Shown here: in pieces, positions 1-10,080 of the stretch
Layout: the number at the start of each line of letters is the position of its first letter
Numbering within the stretch: position 1 is the first letter of the stretch
Assembly (NCBI GenBank): GCA_024509875.1
Contig: JAMPIV010019840.1
Location: forward strand, 434,001-498,000
DNA length: 64,000 nt
Direction: 5' to 3'
Origin: Oreohelix idahoensis
Lineage: Eukaryota; Mollusca; Gastropoda; Stylommatophora; Oreohelicidae
Notes under the pieces: model-generated
Databases searched by the model: none
Seen by the model: only the letters and a program-made list of their open reading frames with translations
What the model was told of the DNA's origin: nothing
Program-made: the position numbers and the translations under genes

Positions 1-215
1 GTATCAGTTCTACAAATTAATGGTTCACAGGAAACAGGAACTGCTTTGTCTAGAACCTGTTTGTTCTCTACCCATAGACTTCAATCAAGTTCTTGAGGAT
101 GAACCTGTTAAATATTTGTCCTGGAACTAATAGTAAGATTATTCACATTTAATAGATGCACTTGTAAATCTTTTGTAAATCTCCCTTCTAATGCAGTTTG
201 ACCAAAGATCCTTTT
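1..215 (-). mobile_element. RTE-like LINE, reverse-transcriptase fragment
   Basis: Read on the minus strand, the stretch gives a degraded version of the reverse-transcriptase segment that in the better copy at 7.05-7.25 kb reads GDLQECTNYRGIVLLSVPGK. Here the recognisable pieces are KGDLQ, LLLVPGQIFNRFIL and an NRF/TKQF remnant, with several stops and frame changes. It continues off the left edge. It forms the 3' part of a LINE insertion whose 5' part lies inverted just to the right. It is not functional. Confidence 0.6.
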
Positions 216-274
216 TTTCCATTCTGATGGTATTTATTCTCTCTCACAGACAGTTCCACAAAACAAACTCAACG

Positions 275-490
275 CAGCAGACTGTATCCACGAAATCCCC
301 CTGACTTCCAGCCAGCAATCGAGGAGCTACAAGTCAACTGTGAAAAACCAAATAAGGAAGAAATAAAGAAAGACATAACGCTTCTAACAGAAGGAAAAGA
401 AGCTGGTTCTGATGACATTCCAGTAGAGGCTATCAAAGCAGAAATGGACACTTCTGCACAGATGTTATACACATTACTGGGTAAATATTT
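275..490 (+). mobile_element. RTE-like LINE fragment, inverted 5' segment
   Basis: The plus strand encodes an uninterrupted stretch that starts PPDFQPAIEELQVN and contains EEIKKDITLLTEGKEAGSDD. It is clearly homologous to the pre-reverse-transcriptase segment PPNIQPAGEELQING...KAHGPDGIPAE of the LINE at 7.2-7.5 kb. In the parent LINE this segment lies immediately upstream of the piece at 1-215, but here it has the opposite orientation, as expected for a twin-primed (5'-inverted) insertion. It has no start codon and no endonuclease domain. Confidence 0.75.
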
Positions 491-524
491 TGTGGTTACA
501 AATTGTCTACAGCAAGTGATAACT

Positions 525-630
525 GGTCCCAAGCCCAACCCTCCTAGTCAGCTCTTATGCCATGCCTGGAAAATAAGAGTGTTAGTAGTCCCTTAGTAAC
601 CCACTAGTGTGATAAGTAATAGCTTATGGC
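525..630 (-). mobile_element. LINE 5'-UTR-like fragment
   Basis: The sequence aligns loosely with the 5' leader shared by the LINE copies at 9.00-9.08 kb and 13.03-13.15 kb: a GAGGGTTGGGC block, then GCCATGC and a GTAACACA-like end. It carries many substitutions and small gaps. It is probably a leftover of the adjacent rearranged LINE. Confidence 0.35.
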
Positions 631-1057
631 ACATGAAATATTTTTATAGAAGTCTGTCAGTTTAACTTACTTTGGTAAATCTAAGTTTTTATCAAGAACT
701 GGCTGTAAGTACCCGACATTGATCGGATTTTGCTAGTAACTGTTAAAGAAACTTTCACATTCACAACCCTCCACTCCCAAAAGAGCACAGGCCTTCAACA
801 AACACATGCCAAGTCCTCCTTTCATGTGCCATCATCTCAAGTTCTCTCCACATTCTTCTCATCACTCTCACCTCTGTCTCCAGCTCTCCTCCATGTGCCC
901 CCTGGTCCACCTCAGCCTCTCTTGCCCTGGGGGTTCCAGAACAAGGACTTCCTTGTAATGCTATCAGCAGGTTTCCTCAGTGTGTGTCCAATCCATCGCC
1001 ATTGTCTTCTTCTCATCTCTTGTTCCACTGGCACCTGTCTAGTTCTTGTCCTCAGTT
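631..1057. other. No gene seen
   Basis: An open frame exists at 730-1062, but its product is a Ser/Pro/Leu-rich run without a recognisable domain, in a CT-rich stretch. I see no homology to the neighbouring LINE pieces and no RNA gene. Confidence 0.5.
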
Positions 1058-1640
1058 GCTAAGTAATAACCTTGTCATACCATTTTAATCCTTCTATTCT
1101 ACGCAAGCACCCATTTATGAAAGTCTGTAGCTTTTTGGTTGTTGTCTTTGTTGTTCTCCATGTCTCAGAGCCACACAATAGGACTGATCTCACATTTGAG
1201 CTTAAGACTCCTATTTTTGCGTTGGATCTGACCTCTCTGCCTTTTGCACCCTTATTTTGATATCGCTGTTCATCCCTCCAACCCTGTCTATACCACTGCC
1301 AAGACATGTGTACGACTCCACATCCTGTACTGGTGTTTCCCCAAGCCCAACCCTGTTATCACCACCTGCATCTATTCTCACTATTTTTGTTCGTTCCCTA
1401 TGTACCTTTAGACCCAACTGCTGTGACCTCTCATCCGTTCTGCATCAGATTACGGTTATGGGATAGAAGAGCCAAGTCATCAGCAAAATCCAGATCATCC
1501 AACTGCTTAGTTAGAGTCCACTAGATTCCATTTCTGTTGTGTGTTGTTGATGATCTAATAACCCAGTCTATTGCCATCAAGAAAAGAAATGGAGACAAGA
1601 GGCATCCCTGTCGCACTCCTGTTCTTATCCCAAATGGTTC
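1058..1640 (-). mobile_element. LINE reverse transcriptase C-terminal fragment
   Basis: Two overlapping minus-strand frames together give the second half of an RTE-type reverse transcriptase. The catalytic block reads DDLDFADDLALLSHNR (FADD in place of YADD). It is followed by the TYLGSGIDRVGGM-like YLGS block and a C-terminal segment with SVLLCGSETWRTTK and INGCLRRIEGLKW. At least one frameshift and several stops separate the pieces. There is no endonuclease domain and no 3' tail, so this is a dead relic. The YLGS and LLYG-type blocks are typical of LINE C-termini in invertebrates and flatworms. Confidence 0.85.
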
Positions 1641-1920
1641 TGTAAGCTGTCCTTCACAAATACTCTGCATGTCATGTCTCCATATGTCTTCCTTATTAAA
1701 CCAATGTCGTATATTTTCGATAGGGTAATTAAGATCACTTTTGGTCCCTCCTGAATAGGACTGAATAGGACTAGAACAGGTGAAGGCTCAGTGGGAGATA
1801 AGGTAAAGAAATAGAATTTCACAAGTGAAATGGTAAAAGGTAAAATCTGTCCCTGGATTTGATAATCAAACCAGCCTATCGATTATGACAGAGTTTGGAT
1901 CAGACAGTTTGCTATAAGTA

Positions 1921-1949
1921 TATACTGAAGCACATTAAAAACGCACCAC
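1921..1949. repeat. Left terminal inverted repeat of Tc1 element
   Basis: This 29-bp arm is the exact reverse complement of 3435-3463. It ends in the CACCAC motif and includes the TA target duplication at its outer edge. Confidence 0.92.
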
Positions 1950-3461
1950 CTGTATAATCCAGGAACAGAACTTGAAATGTAAATATAAGTGTTTACAAGT
2001 TTACATATTTGGAATCTTTTTTCATATTCCTATGAATCCATGCTGGTCATTAATTTATACATTTGATTGTTATGAAATTCATTGCATTCTGTGCAGGCAA
2101 GGGAGAAAACCAAAAATGCAACCTATAAAAAAATTCATTCACACTATCCTCAGTATCTGGTATGTCCACCGTGTGCTTGCAAATAAGCTTGGCAGTGGCT
2201 CCGCATGGAACGCACAAGTCTGTGAAGGAAATTCCGGGGAATCAAGTCCCATTCACGTGTAAGAGCAGCTTCAAGCTGTTGCAGATTAGCTGGAGAACCT
2301 TGCCTGTAGACTCTGCGTCCAAGCTCGTCCCACAGATGTTCTATAGGGGACATGTCTGGTGATAAGGCAGGCCAATCAATCGTCATAATGTTCTGCTGCT
2401 GTAGATATTGCTGCGTAATGCATGCGGTGTGCGCACGTGCGTTATCCTGCTGGAGAAGCTGCAAGTCTGGATAATTTGTGAACGCAGGAGCAACCAATGC
2501 ATCCAGAACCTCATCTCGATATGTCACAGCATTAACATTTCCACGGAAGACGTGAAGAGGCAAGCGATGCTGAAAACTGAATCCTCCCCAAATGTGAATA
2601 CTGCCACCTCCAAATCGGTTGTGCTGACGAACACAGCAATCTGCAAAGCGCTCTCCACATCGTCGCCAAATCCGCATACGTCCATCAGCAAAGGATATGT
2701 TGAATCTGCTCTCGTCTGTGAATAGGACAGCATTCCACTGCAGTCTAGTCCATCTGACATGTTGCTCTGCCCATTGCAGGAGCTGCTGACGATGTCTGTG
2801 AGTCAAGTTTGGCCCAACATAAGGTCGTCTTGCAGTAAGGCCTGTATCTCTGAGTCGTCGTATGACTGTCATTCGAGAGACTTACCCACGTCTACCCACT
2901 ATTGCTCTTGCTGTTTGACTTGCCGGGAGAGAACGATTCCTTAGGTGACTCAGCACAATATGACGATCTTGCGCAGGGGTAGTAACTCGTGTTTGGCCAC
3001 TCCGAAGTCTATCCCAGGCACTGCCAGTGGTTCCGTAACGTTCAATGAGATGTACAATAGTGCTGTGGTGGCAATTCATCCTTCTGGCAATGGCCCGCGA
3101 GCTCATTCCGGTCTCCAACATACCAATGGCTCGTTGGCGGTCGTTTTCAGATAGTCGTGGAATTTCAAGCACATGTACTGGGTGTTTTGTCTCAACGGCC
3201 TTTTTATACCGAGTATACTGCCACAACGCGTACACATTTTCAGGGTCATAGTTGTTGGGAATCGTGTTGCACGTGTAACTTTCATTGTTTTCATGTAGTC
3301 TGTACACAAACCCATGGGTTGAATCATGCACTTTCCATTCCAGCAGCCATTCGCTCTCTACCTCGTGACAAACACGGGGAAAATCCATTCCCACACTTTT
3401 TTTTTCCAGCTTCTCAGCATCAGTATATATAATAGTGGTGCGTTTTTAATGTGCTTCAGTA
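1923..3461 (-). mobile_element. Tc1/mariner DNA transposon
   Basis: Terminal inverted repeats of at least 27 bp start TACTGAAGCACATTAAAAAC on the left and are matched exactly in reverse on the right. Both ends sit against TA dinucleotides, the Tc1/mariner target duplication. The single gene lies inside on the minus strand. Length of about 1.54 kb, short ends, TA target and a DD34E transposase all fit the Tc1 group. The near-perfect inverted repeats suggest a fairly young copy. Confidence 0.93.
2150..3394 (-). pseudogene. Tc1-type transposase with one in-frame stop
   Basis: The reading frame is continuous on the minus strand except for a TAA at 2882-2884. Its N-terminal part holds a helix-turn-helix pair, with the first helix region around LSENDRQRAIGMLETGMSSR and a second ending near the stop. 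The C-terminal part is the catalytic domain. The three acidic residues can be seen in LFTDESRFN, LLQQDNARAH and SPIEHLWDELGRR, with 34 residues between the second D and the E (DD34E). The conserved C-terminal Arg/His-rich tail is present. The stop falls between the DNA-binding and catalytic halves. The start is uncertain: the ATG at 3394 gives an N-terminal extension of about 75 residues not typical of Tc1. The stop overlaps a GTAAGT motif, so a splice donor cannot be excluded, but I read it as a nonsense mutation. Confidence 0.9.
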
Positions 3462-3463
3462 TA
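3435..3463. repeat. Right terminal inverted repeat of Tc1 element
   Basis: It begins GTGGTGCG and ends GCTTCAGTATA, the perfect mate of the left arm. The flanking sequence is a TA-rich run, so the exact TA pair used as target is ambiguous by 2 bp. Confidence 0.92.
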
Positions 3464-3474
3464 TATTTATATAT

Positions 3475-4100
3475 ATTTTTAACCACTCACATATACACAC
3501 ACACACAGATAAGTGACGATGATTAGACGCACATACGTGAAAACTATATCTATGAAATAAGGATCGTTTTGAACAAGCTGACCGCCACACATATAAAATT
3601 TATGTAAATTTTTATTTATCATAAAAAGAAACTTTACATCGACAATATTGAATATCAAATCAAATACAATAAACATAGGTTAAGAATCAATTAAAGAGAT
3701 AGACTCATAGGTGTAATCCTTTCCCTCTCTGTTGCCAAGATCCCGTTATAAGAGAAGTTATTAGCCCAAAGAGTCACAGATTTATACGCTATAGTCCCAT
3801 GTTTTCCCTCTCTCAGTAAGGAACAGAGTTTATATATATATTAATCTATTCTAAGAGGAAAACAGCATTAGCAAAACTTGCCTACAAGAGAAAATAGTTA
3901 TTACATGGGTTAAATCATAAACGAATTATTCATCCCTGTTATTCTCTTGCTCTGACAGCTGTGATCACAGACAACATTCGCACTCTTACCTAATCGTTGT
4001 TTCTTTCATAACATCTGGAACAAATTGTTCAGTCACTCACAGACCCTCCAAGTTTTGAGTCAAACCCCAGTTTCTCCAAAAGACTAATTAATCAAATGTT
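3475..4100 (-). repeat. Old dispersed repeat, copy 1
   Basis: Read on the minus strand, this stretch aligns block by block with 12130-12790 on the plus strand. Shared blocks include GGTCAGCTTGTTC, TATAGTTTTC, CTGTGACTCTTTGGG, TTCCTCTTAGAATAGAT and a GGAACTGGGG-like segment, in the same order. Divergence is high, with many small gaps. No protein is encoded. It could be an old non-coding transposon or part of an LTR. Confidence 0.55.
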
Positions 4101-4515
4101 GGGAAACGTTTGTCTCACTGTTGTAAATAGGAGGCTGATGAAGGTCACTTCAATTTTTGTCCAGTTAGGAAAGTACATATGATATCTAATGTTCACAGGG
4201 TACAATAGCTTGGAACTTCACTCGTTAAGTTGAATGTCAGGTACATAAAGAGATTTAGGATAAATCTCCTTCACAACACAATGGTTGTTATAGCAAATGT
4301 TATTTCAGTCGCCAACACAGGCGAAGTATATATGAACTTGAGAAAGAAATCTGGATATTTGTAAGTCCAGTTACTATTTATTCTTAATATTACTTTTAGG
4401 CCAGTACTCTGTCGTTCTTCTGGGTGTAAAACACGAGGCCAGACAGGTCACTTGCAAAACCCGGTAATTATATTCAGAATGTTCTTTAAGTAAAGTTCTT
4501 CTCAGTTACATCATC
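4101..4515. other. No gene seen
   Basis: AT-rich sequence without a convincing open frame. It may be a continuation of the preceding repeat. The right edge abuts the CATCTCATCTCA-like tail of the next LINE fragment. Confidence 0.45.
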
Positions 4516-5215
4516 TCATCTCAGCCCGTAACCGGTCATGGGTCGTAGGGGTGCCATGGTGGAAGCATCAGCAGACAGGGTCCTCCACTGCTCTCTATCC
4601 TCAGCAATGCGTACAAGTGTGGAAAAACCGTGTCCTGCCCATTCTTTGATGTTATCAGCCCAGGATTTTCTCTGCCTTCCTCTTCTCCGTTTACCTTCGA
4701 CTGTTCCCTGAAGGATCGTTTTCGAAAGGGAGTCATGACGAGTTACATGCCCAAACCAGGCAAGCTTTCGACGTTTCACTGTTGACAAAAGTGGTTCTTG
4801 GTGGCCTGCATAGGTGTTTATCTTCTCTCTAACATAGACATTTGTTTTGTGCTCTTTATAGCAAATGCGCAAAATTCTTCTATAACATTTATGCTCGAAA
4901 GCCTGAATCCTTCGCTCCGTATCTGCAGTGAGTGTCCAGCTCTCACACCCATACAAGAGAATAGATAATACAAGTGATTTGTATAATTTGATCTTCACAG
5001 GAAAACTGATGTTACTTTTCCAGATCACATTCAACCTTGTCATGGCAGCTGAGGCCATCTCAAGTCTTGTCTTGATTTCTTTAATTGATCTTCCATCACT
5101 GCATATAGTGGACCCGAGATATTTAAAGGTGTTAACTTCTTCTAACGTTTGCCCATTTAACGTAATGTTGGTCGGAACATGTTTCTTATGGCTATTCACC
5201 AATATCTTACATAGG
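4505..5215 (-). mobile_element. LINE 3' end: reverse transcriptase C-terminus
   Basis: An uninterrupted minus-strand frame of 228 codons encodes the end of a non-LTR retrotransposon polyprotein. The blocks are EEVNTFKYLGSTICSDG, ITRLNVIWKSN-like, VLSILLYGCESWTLTADTER, AFEHKCYRRILRI, RKLAWFGHVTRHD and GKRRRGRQRKSWADNIKEW. This is the typical C-terminal module of RTE-like and related LINEs, after the YADD motif, which is not included. The 3' side ends in short ATGAG/ATGATG repeats, as expected for a LINE tail. This is a 5'-truncated insertion with an undamaged remaining frame, so it is probably not very old. Confidence 0.88.
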
Positions 5216-5219
5216 TACT

Positions 5220-5553
5220 GAAAAACCGCTGGTAAGATTCAGGGTTTATGACCCCAGGATACTGTATAGGGAAGAAAAGAACACATAAATACTCAACCCT
5301 AATAGTATATCTAATCTTACGCGTAAATAATATTCACTTTGTCATCAACTTAAATTAGAAACCCTAAGCTTAGCGCTAGTCTCATCGTTAAAACTTATGT
5401 GAAATAAATTCTAGTCATTTAAAAGAATCAATCATCATGAATTAGAAATACATAAGTATCTCGTCAATACTCAATGATGAATCAGTGCATTTAATAGTTA
5501 GTTAAAATGTCCTCTGACTGGTTATATAATATATAATATAATAGCCCCTTCAG
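5220..5553. other. No gene seen
   Basis: AT-rich spacer between two LINE fragments, ending in a short ATATAATATAATA run. No domain or RNA structure is recognisable. Confidence 0.5.
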
Positions 5554-5931
5554 TCATAACTGACTATGGGAATGCGCCCCTGAGGTGACAGCCCTCAACT
5601 GCTTATTTTCCTGGTGCTCCTTTCGACGTTTTCTCCTCACCTCTGCTTCTTGTGTGAGCCTCTCTTCACCCAATCTGAGGTGGTGCCGTAAATAGCATCG
5701 CCACTTAGTGCGATCGGCAGCTTCATCCTCCCATGTTGCTGGATCCATGTCCAGTGCCCTCATATCTCTCTTGCACACATCTTTGAACCTCAGCTGTGGT
5801 CGCCCAACTGTTCTCTTGCCATCTGCTAATTGTCCGTAGAAGATATCTTTTGGGATGCGACCATCTTCCATGCGGCGAACATGGCCAAGCCAGCGAAGTC
5901 TGCGCTGTCTAAGCTGTCTGACTGGTTACTA
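5545..5931 (-). mobile_element. LINE 3' end, second family
   Basis: Minus-strand frame that starts PVRQLRQRRLRWLGHVRRMED and continues through KDIFYGQLADGKRTVGRPQL, FKDVCKRDMRALDMD and EEAADRTKWR. This is the extreme C-terminal module of another LINE family. The RRMED and GKRTVGRPQLRFKDVCKRD blocks are diagnostic of animal LINE endonuclease/reverse-transcriptase proteins. It lacks all catalytic domains, being a severely 5'-truncated insertion. Its frame is open for more than 100 codons. Confidence 0.85.
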
Positions 5932-6879
5932 GCAATTTAATTAAATTTATTAATAGCTGTATGAGTTTAGCTAGAAATATAATTTATTTGCTCTCCACTG
6001 TAACACAGTAACTTTAGAGAATATAACTGAATTTCATTTAATCTCCCTACACAGAAATTAGCTAGGAAATAAAATAAGCGATCACCACTTAAATCACTCA
6101 ATCACTACTAGACATATATTTTTTTTACCTCAACTATATACTCCAATGAAACTAAGAACTCTACTAGATATAAGTGAATTCTAGAACGCAGCTAGTAGTC
6201 TAGAGAACTGCGAGGCACTGGAATGAATTTGAGTTTGATTTCTAGAGTATATATCTCTCTCTGCAATCAAAGAAAGATATTACGTCTCTTTCCCGCCACA
6301 GACTCATCGGCCCAGATGTTGGCACCTTCCTAAAATCTACATAAGCTCTTACTCATTTTGCAAATCAAACGAATTACTTCACACTTATGCCGACCCAGGT
6401 CTTTATTAAGATCTAGATGAAATAGAATCTACATATTATCACCTCACCCTGGCCCTCTGCAGAAGTGGTCGTAAAAGAATTGTAGCGAGAGTCTTTAGAT
6501 CTCCCGATTCATCGTGTTAATTACTTATCACGAACAGATTCAGGGAAAAGGTAATAAAGATTTCTCACTACCGTTTCATGCTATCTACTCAAATTCATTC
6601 AAATCTGGTCTCGGTCTGATCTCTACAATGATTGATCTCTGGCGCTGGTGTAAAATTACAGCTCATGTAGATAGCTAAGTCTACTGGTGATCTACATCAA
6701 AGAGATGCAATAAATGCTAGCAGCCATAAACTGCTTGCTAAACTAACAATCTAGCGTAAGCAAAAAAAGAGGTAGAAGAGCGGAAAAAAAGGTAACAGAG
6801 CGGAAGAAAAAGGAAAAGACCAGTGTAGAATAAAGAATAGATATCTGAAATTTATTAATCATAATATCTCTGCGACAAC
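5932..6879. other. No gene seen
   Basis: AT-rich sequence with several CTAGA/TCTAGA motifs and a purine-rich AAAAAGAGG stretch next to the LINE. No long frame or domain is recognisable. Confidence 0.5.
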
Positions 6880-9076
6880 TAATCATCCCCAGGGGAACTC
6901 CATAATGCCTCATCAATCTCCAAAGTGACTCTCTGTCCACACCATCAAATGCCCCCTCGCAGTCCACAAATCTGATGTACAGTGGTGAACTCCATTCCAG
7001 ACCCTGTTCAACTATTATTCTCAAAGTGACCATCTGGTCTGTACATGATCTGTTTTGTTGAAAACCTGCTTGTTCATCTCTCAGTCTCTTGTCTATGGAC
7101 TCTTAATCTCTCAAGGATAATCCGGTTCAATACTTTTCCTGGCACTGATAGTAACACTATTCCTCTATAATTTGTGCACTCCTGCAAATCTCCCCTCCTA
7201 GGCAACCCAACCAGACATCCCTCGCTCCACCCCGCCGGCATCTCTTCCCCCTCCCAGACCCCACCAAGCAACTTATATAAATCTTTGTAGCCGTGTTGAT
7301 ATCTGCTTTGATGGTCTCTGCTGGAATGCCATCAGGTCCATGTGCTTTTCCATCTCTTAGAAGCTTTATGGCTTTCTTTATCTTCTCCCTCGTTGGTCTT
7401 TCACCGTTAATTTGTAGCTCTTCCCCCGCTGGCTGGATGTTCGGGGGTTTTTGTGGAGCTGGTCTATTGAGAAGGTCCATAAAATATTCTGTTCACCTCT
7501 TCATTTGCTCTCATATATTGCTGAGCAGTTTTCCATTCTTGTCTCCCATGAGGAAACCTGTTTGCTTGCACCTCCCCATCAGCCCCCCTGTGCTGCCATA
7601 CAGCTCTCTCACATTTCCCTTGGCTGCAGCATCCCATGCCTCCCCCGCCAACTGCCCAATACACCTCCTCTTGTCTCCCTTGACACTTCTTTTTACTTCC
7701 CTGTTTGCCCCTGTGTACGAGCACCAGCCCTGGAACCCCCGGCCTCGCTTGTGTCCAAATCTGCTCTCCTGTTTTTTCTGTCTTTTATCTTATCGATGGC
7801 CTCTGTTGCCACCCATGCCTTCTGCTGCCGTTCCCTTTTCCCCAGCATCTCCTCACACGTCTCATTCCATACAGTTTTGATCTGCTGCCAACAGTCTTCA
7901 GCACTCCCTACCTTCCCCAGCCGCTGGAGCACTTGGAATTTGTAGGATACTGTGACCGCAAATTTGTCTCTTGTTTCTTGATCTCCCAGATGTCCCACAT
8001 TAAATTGCTGTCTATAATTTTGCATTGTTGCATATCTCTTGAGTTTCATTTTTACCCTCGCTATCAGAAGGTGGTGATCCGATGCCACATCCGCTCCTCC
8101 ACATACCTTCACATTCTGCAATGATGATCTAAACTTCTTGTCTATGCATACATGATCAATCTGATCCCTGTTCCACGGTCTGGCGACATCCATGTTGCCC
8201 TGTGCTTTTCCCATGCGGAAACATGCCCCCTCCTATAGCCAGTCGATCCGAAGCACAGAAGTTTGAGAATAGTTCCCCATTTTCATTCATTATTCCCAGC
8301 CCATGTCTTCCTATGACTTCTTCAAATCCAGTGTTGACTGTACCTATCTTTGCATTCATGTCACCCATCAATATTGTGATGTCTCTTCTCTTTACTTTAT
8401 CCATAATTTCCTGTAGTCTAGTATAAAATGCTTCTTTCACCGACTCTTCTTTGTCATTAGTTGGTGCATAACATTGGATGACATTTACATGTATTTTCTT
8501 TTTAGCTGTTTTAAAAGTAGCTGTTGCTATTCTGGGTCCAACAGCCCCCCATTCAATGAGTGCTTTATGTGCTTCTTTAGATAACACAAAAGCTACCCCC
8601 CACTGTGGTGCGAACTCTCGTCCTCATGTCCTGAGGACAGCACCAATTCACCTGTGATGAGTTTCTTCTTGTCTACCCCCCTCCACTTTGTTTCACACAG
8701 TCCCAGAACCTCGATTCTATATTCCGCCACCTGTGCCACCCTCACTTGTTCGCCCAATGTCCGAACATTCCAGGTGCCAAATCTGGAAGTTCTCCAAGAA
8801 GAAAGAAGGCTAGTCAGCAACACAGACTCCTTTCGCCTTTCTCTGTGTTGCATCATACGCCTCTGCGAGAGGACCTTCCCCTGTCTTGGATGGCTGTGTT
8901 TTATTTTCCTTATTTGACTTGTCCATTATTTGTTGAAGTTTTTTGTGGTTTAAATTTTTTACAGGATGGGGTAACCAGCCCATGCCCAACCCTCCTTAAT
9001 CGCTTTCTACGACATGCATGGCAGGGAACAGTGTTACTATTCTTTGCTCCCCTTTCGGGCCCCGGTAACACATGGG
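6880..9076 (-). mobile_element. RTE-like LINE, 5' end intact, 3' part missing
   Basis: The minus strand carries a LINE from its 5' leader (outer end near 9076) through an APE-type endonuclease into the reverse transcriptase. The endonuclease starts RFGTWNVRTLGEQ, with GLCETKWRG, VIQCYAPTNDKEE, ILMGDMNAKIG, NQ/RDQIDHVCI and the catalytic ASDHHLLIARVK. After a linker come PPNIQPAGEELQING, YRGIVLLSVPGKVLN and IRFVDCEGAFDGVDRE, the first catalytic Asp block of the reverse transcriptase. Sequence similarity stops just after MRHYGVPLGM, before the YADD motif. Several frameshifts break the frame. Losing the 3' rather than the 5' end is unusual for a LINE and points to a later deletion. Confidence 0.9.
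7157..8856 (-). pseudogene. LINE endonuclease/reverse transcriptase ORF, frameshifted
   Basis: Six overlapping or adjoining minus-strand frames together cover the endonuclease and the N-terminal reverse-transcriptase region. The catalytic endonuclease residues can be followed: the N of WNVRT, the E of CETKW, the D/N of GDMNAKIG and the SDHH motif. The break near 8590 separates the first endonuclease block from the rest. Others lie near 8200, 7720, 7470 and 7260. Unlike a 5'-truncated relic, the whole EN domain is represented. No product can be made from this copy. Confidence 0.88.
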
Positions 9077-9297
9077 TGAAATACTTCTAATACTAAGGAA
9101 ACTTAGGAAATGTAAAAATGAAACTTTAATATTTTGATATTCGTGAAAATGAATTTTTATTTCAGTTAATGACTACTGCTAAAAGTGACTACCTCGCGTC
9201 TTGTTTACTGTAATTGTAAATGCAGGCAGCACAGTACCATATACTGTTATTTGGCTATTCCTTATGGTTTCACCAGAAGAGTGATTTCATTTAGCTT
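9077..9297. other. Spacer, no feature seen
   Basis: AT-rich sequence between the LINE 5' end and the diverged duplication that follows. Confidence 0.4.
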
Positions 9298-9445
9298 CTG
9301 AGTTTTTGCAAGAAGCTAATTAATAAGGCATATTTCTCATTCAATCTGGTGCACCAAGAAAGAATAGTCCACCATTCCCTTGTTTAAATGCGTTTACTAT
9401 TTATCTTTGCAGCATGTCCTCATTCAAACAGATACATTGTTTCAT
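9298..9445 (+). repeat. Diverged direct duplication, copy 1
   Basis: TTCTGAGTTTTTGCAAGAAGC followed by GATGCACCAAGAAA-like, AATAGTCCA and ATACATTGTT blocks recurs in the same order and orientation at 9893-10075. Between the two copies lies about 450 bp of AT-rich sequence that is only partly duplicated. No coding capacity is visible. Confidence 0.6.
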
Positions 9446-9892
9446 GAACCAAGACAGTTATTATTTTCTTCCTTGATTGTTTATATTCTATTTGCTGCAC
9501 TGTAATATTCCTCTAGATGATTTATTTATGTTCTAGTTGTTATTCAATTTGTTTTATTGTTCTGAAGGTCTGTTTATACTTGTATGTGTTTAATAATGGT
9601 TGCAGGTTTATTTATGCCAGTCTATATGTTTCTTGGCAAGTCTGCTACTGTAGAGCTATTGGAAAGGCAAGCAAGTGATTCTGTAAAGTTTCTTTATTTT
9701 TTTACGTTTTCATCATTTTGTCATGGCACACTTTGTTTACCCAAGACACAATTTCCGTCCATTATATTAGCACGCGTATCAAAATTAAAATACTCCTAAT
9801 GTATAAGACTGAGTAAATGTGTTGAGCTGGATTCCTCACAAAAGACTCTTATTTCTAATGATGGAACCACAGAAACAATTTTATTCTGTTTC

Positions 9893-10080
9893 TGAGTTTT
9901 AGCAAGAAGCAAATTAATAAAACACATTTTTCTTTTCCAATATGATGCACCAAGAAATAATAGTCCAGCTCATCCTTTTTTAATGTGTTTAATACTGTTT
10001 TTTGTAGCACATTCTTTTTTAATGTGTTTAATACTGTTTTTTGTAGCACATTCTTTTCAAGCATATATACATTGTTGCTT
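9893..10080 (+). repeat. Diverged direct duplication, copy 2, with internal tandem repeat
   Basis: Second copy of the block at 9298-9445. Within it, a 39-bp unit (CTTTTTTAATGTG...GTAGCACATT) is repeated exactly twice at 9975-10052. The 39-bp unit is present only once, in diverged form, in the other copy, so this expansion is younger than the larger duplication. Confidence 0.7.

Noticed and set aside
730..1062. 110-codon plus-strand frame
   Set aside because: Low-complexity Ser/Pro/Leu-rich product in a CT-rich stretch. No domain, and no Kozak or splice context was seen.
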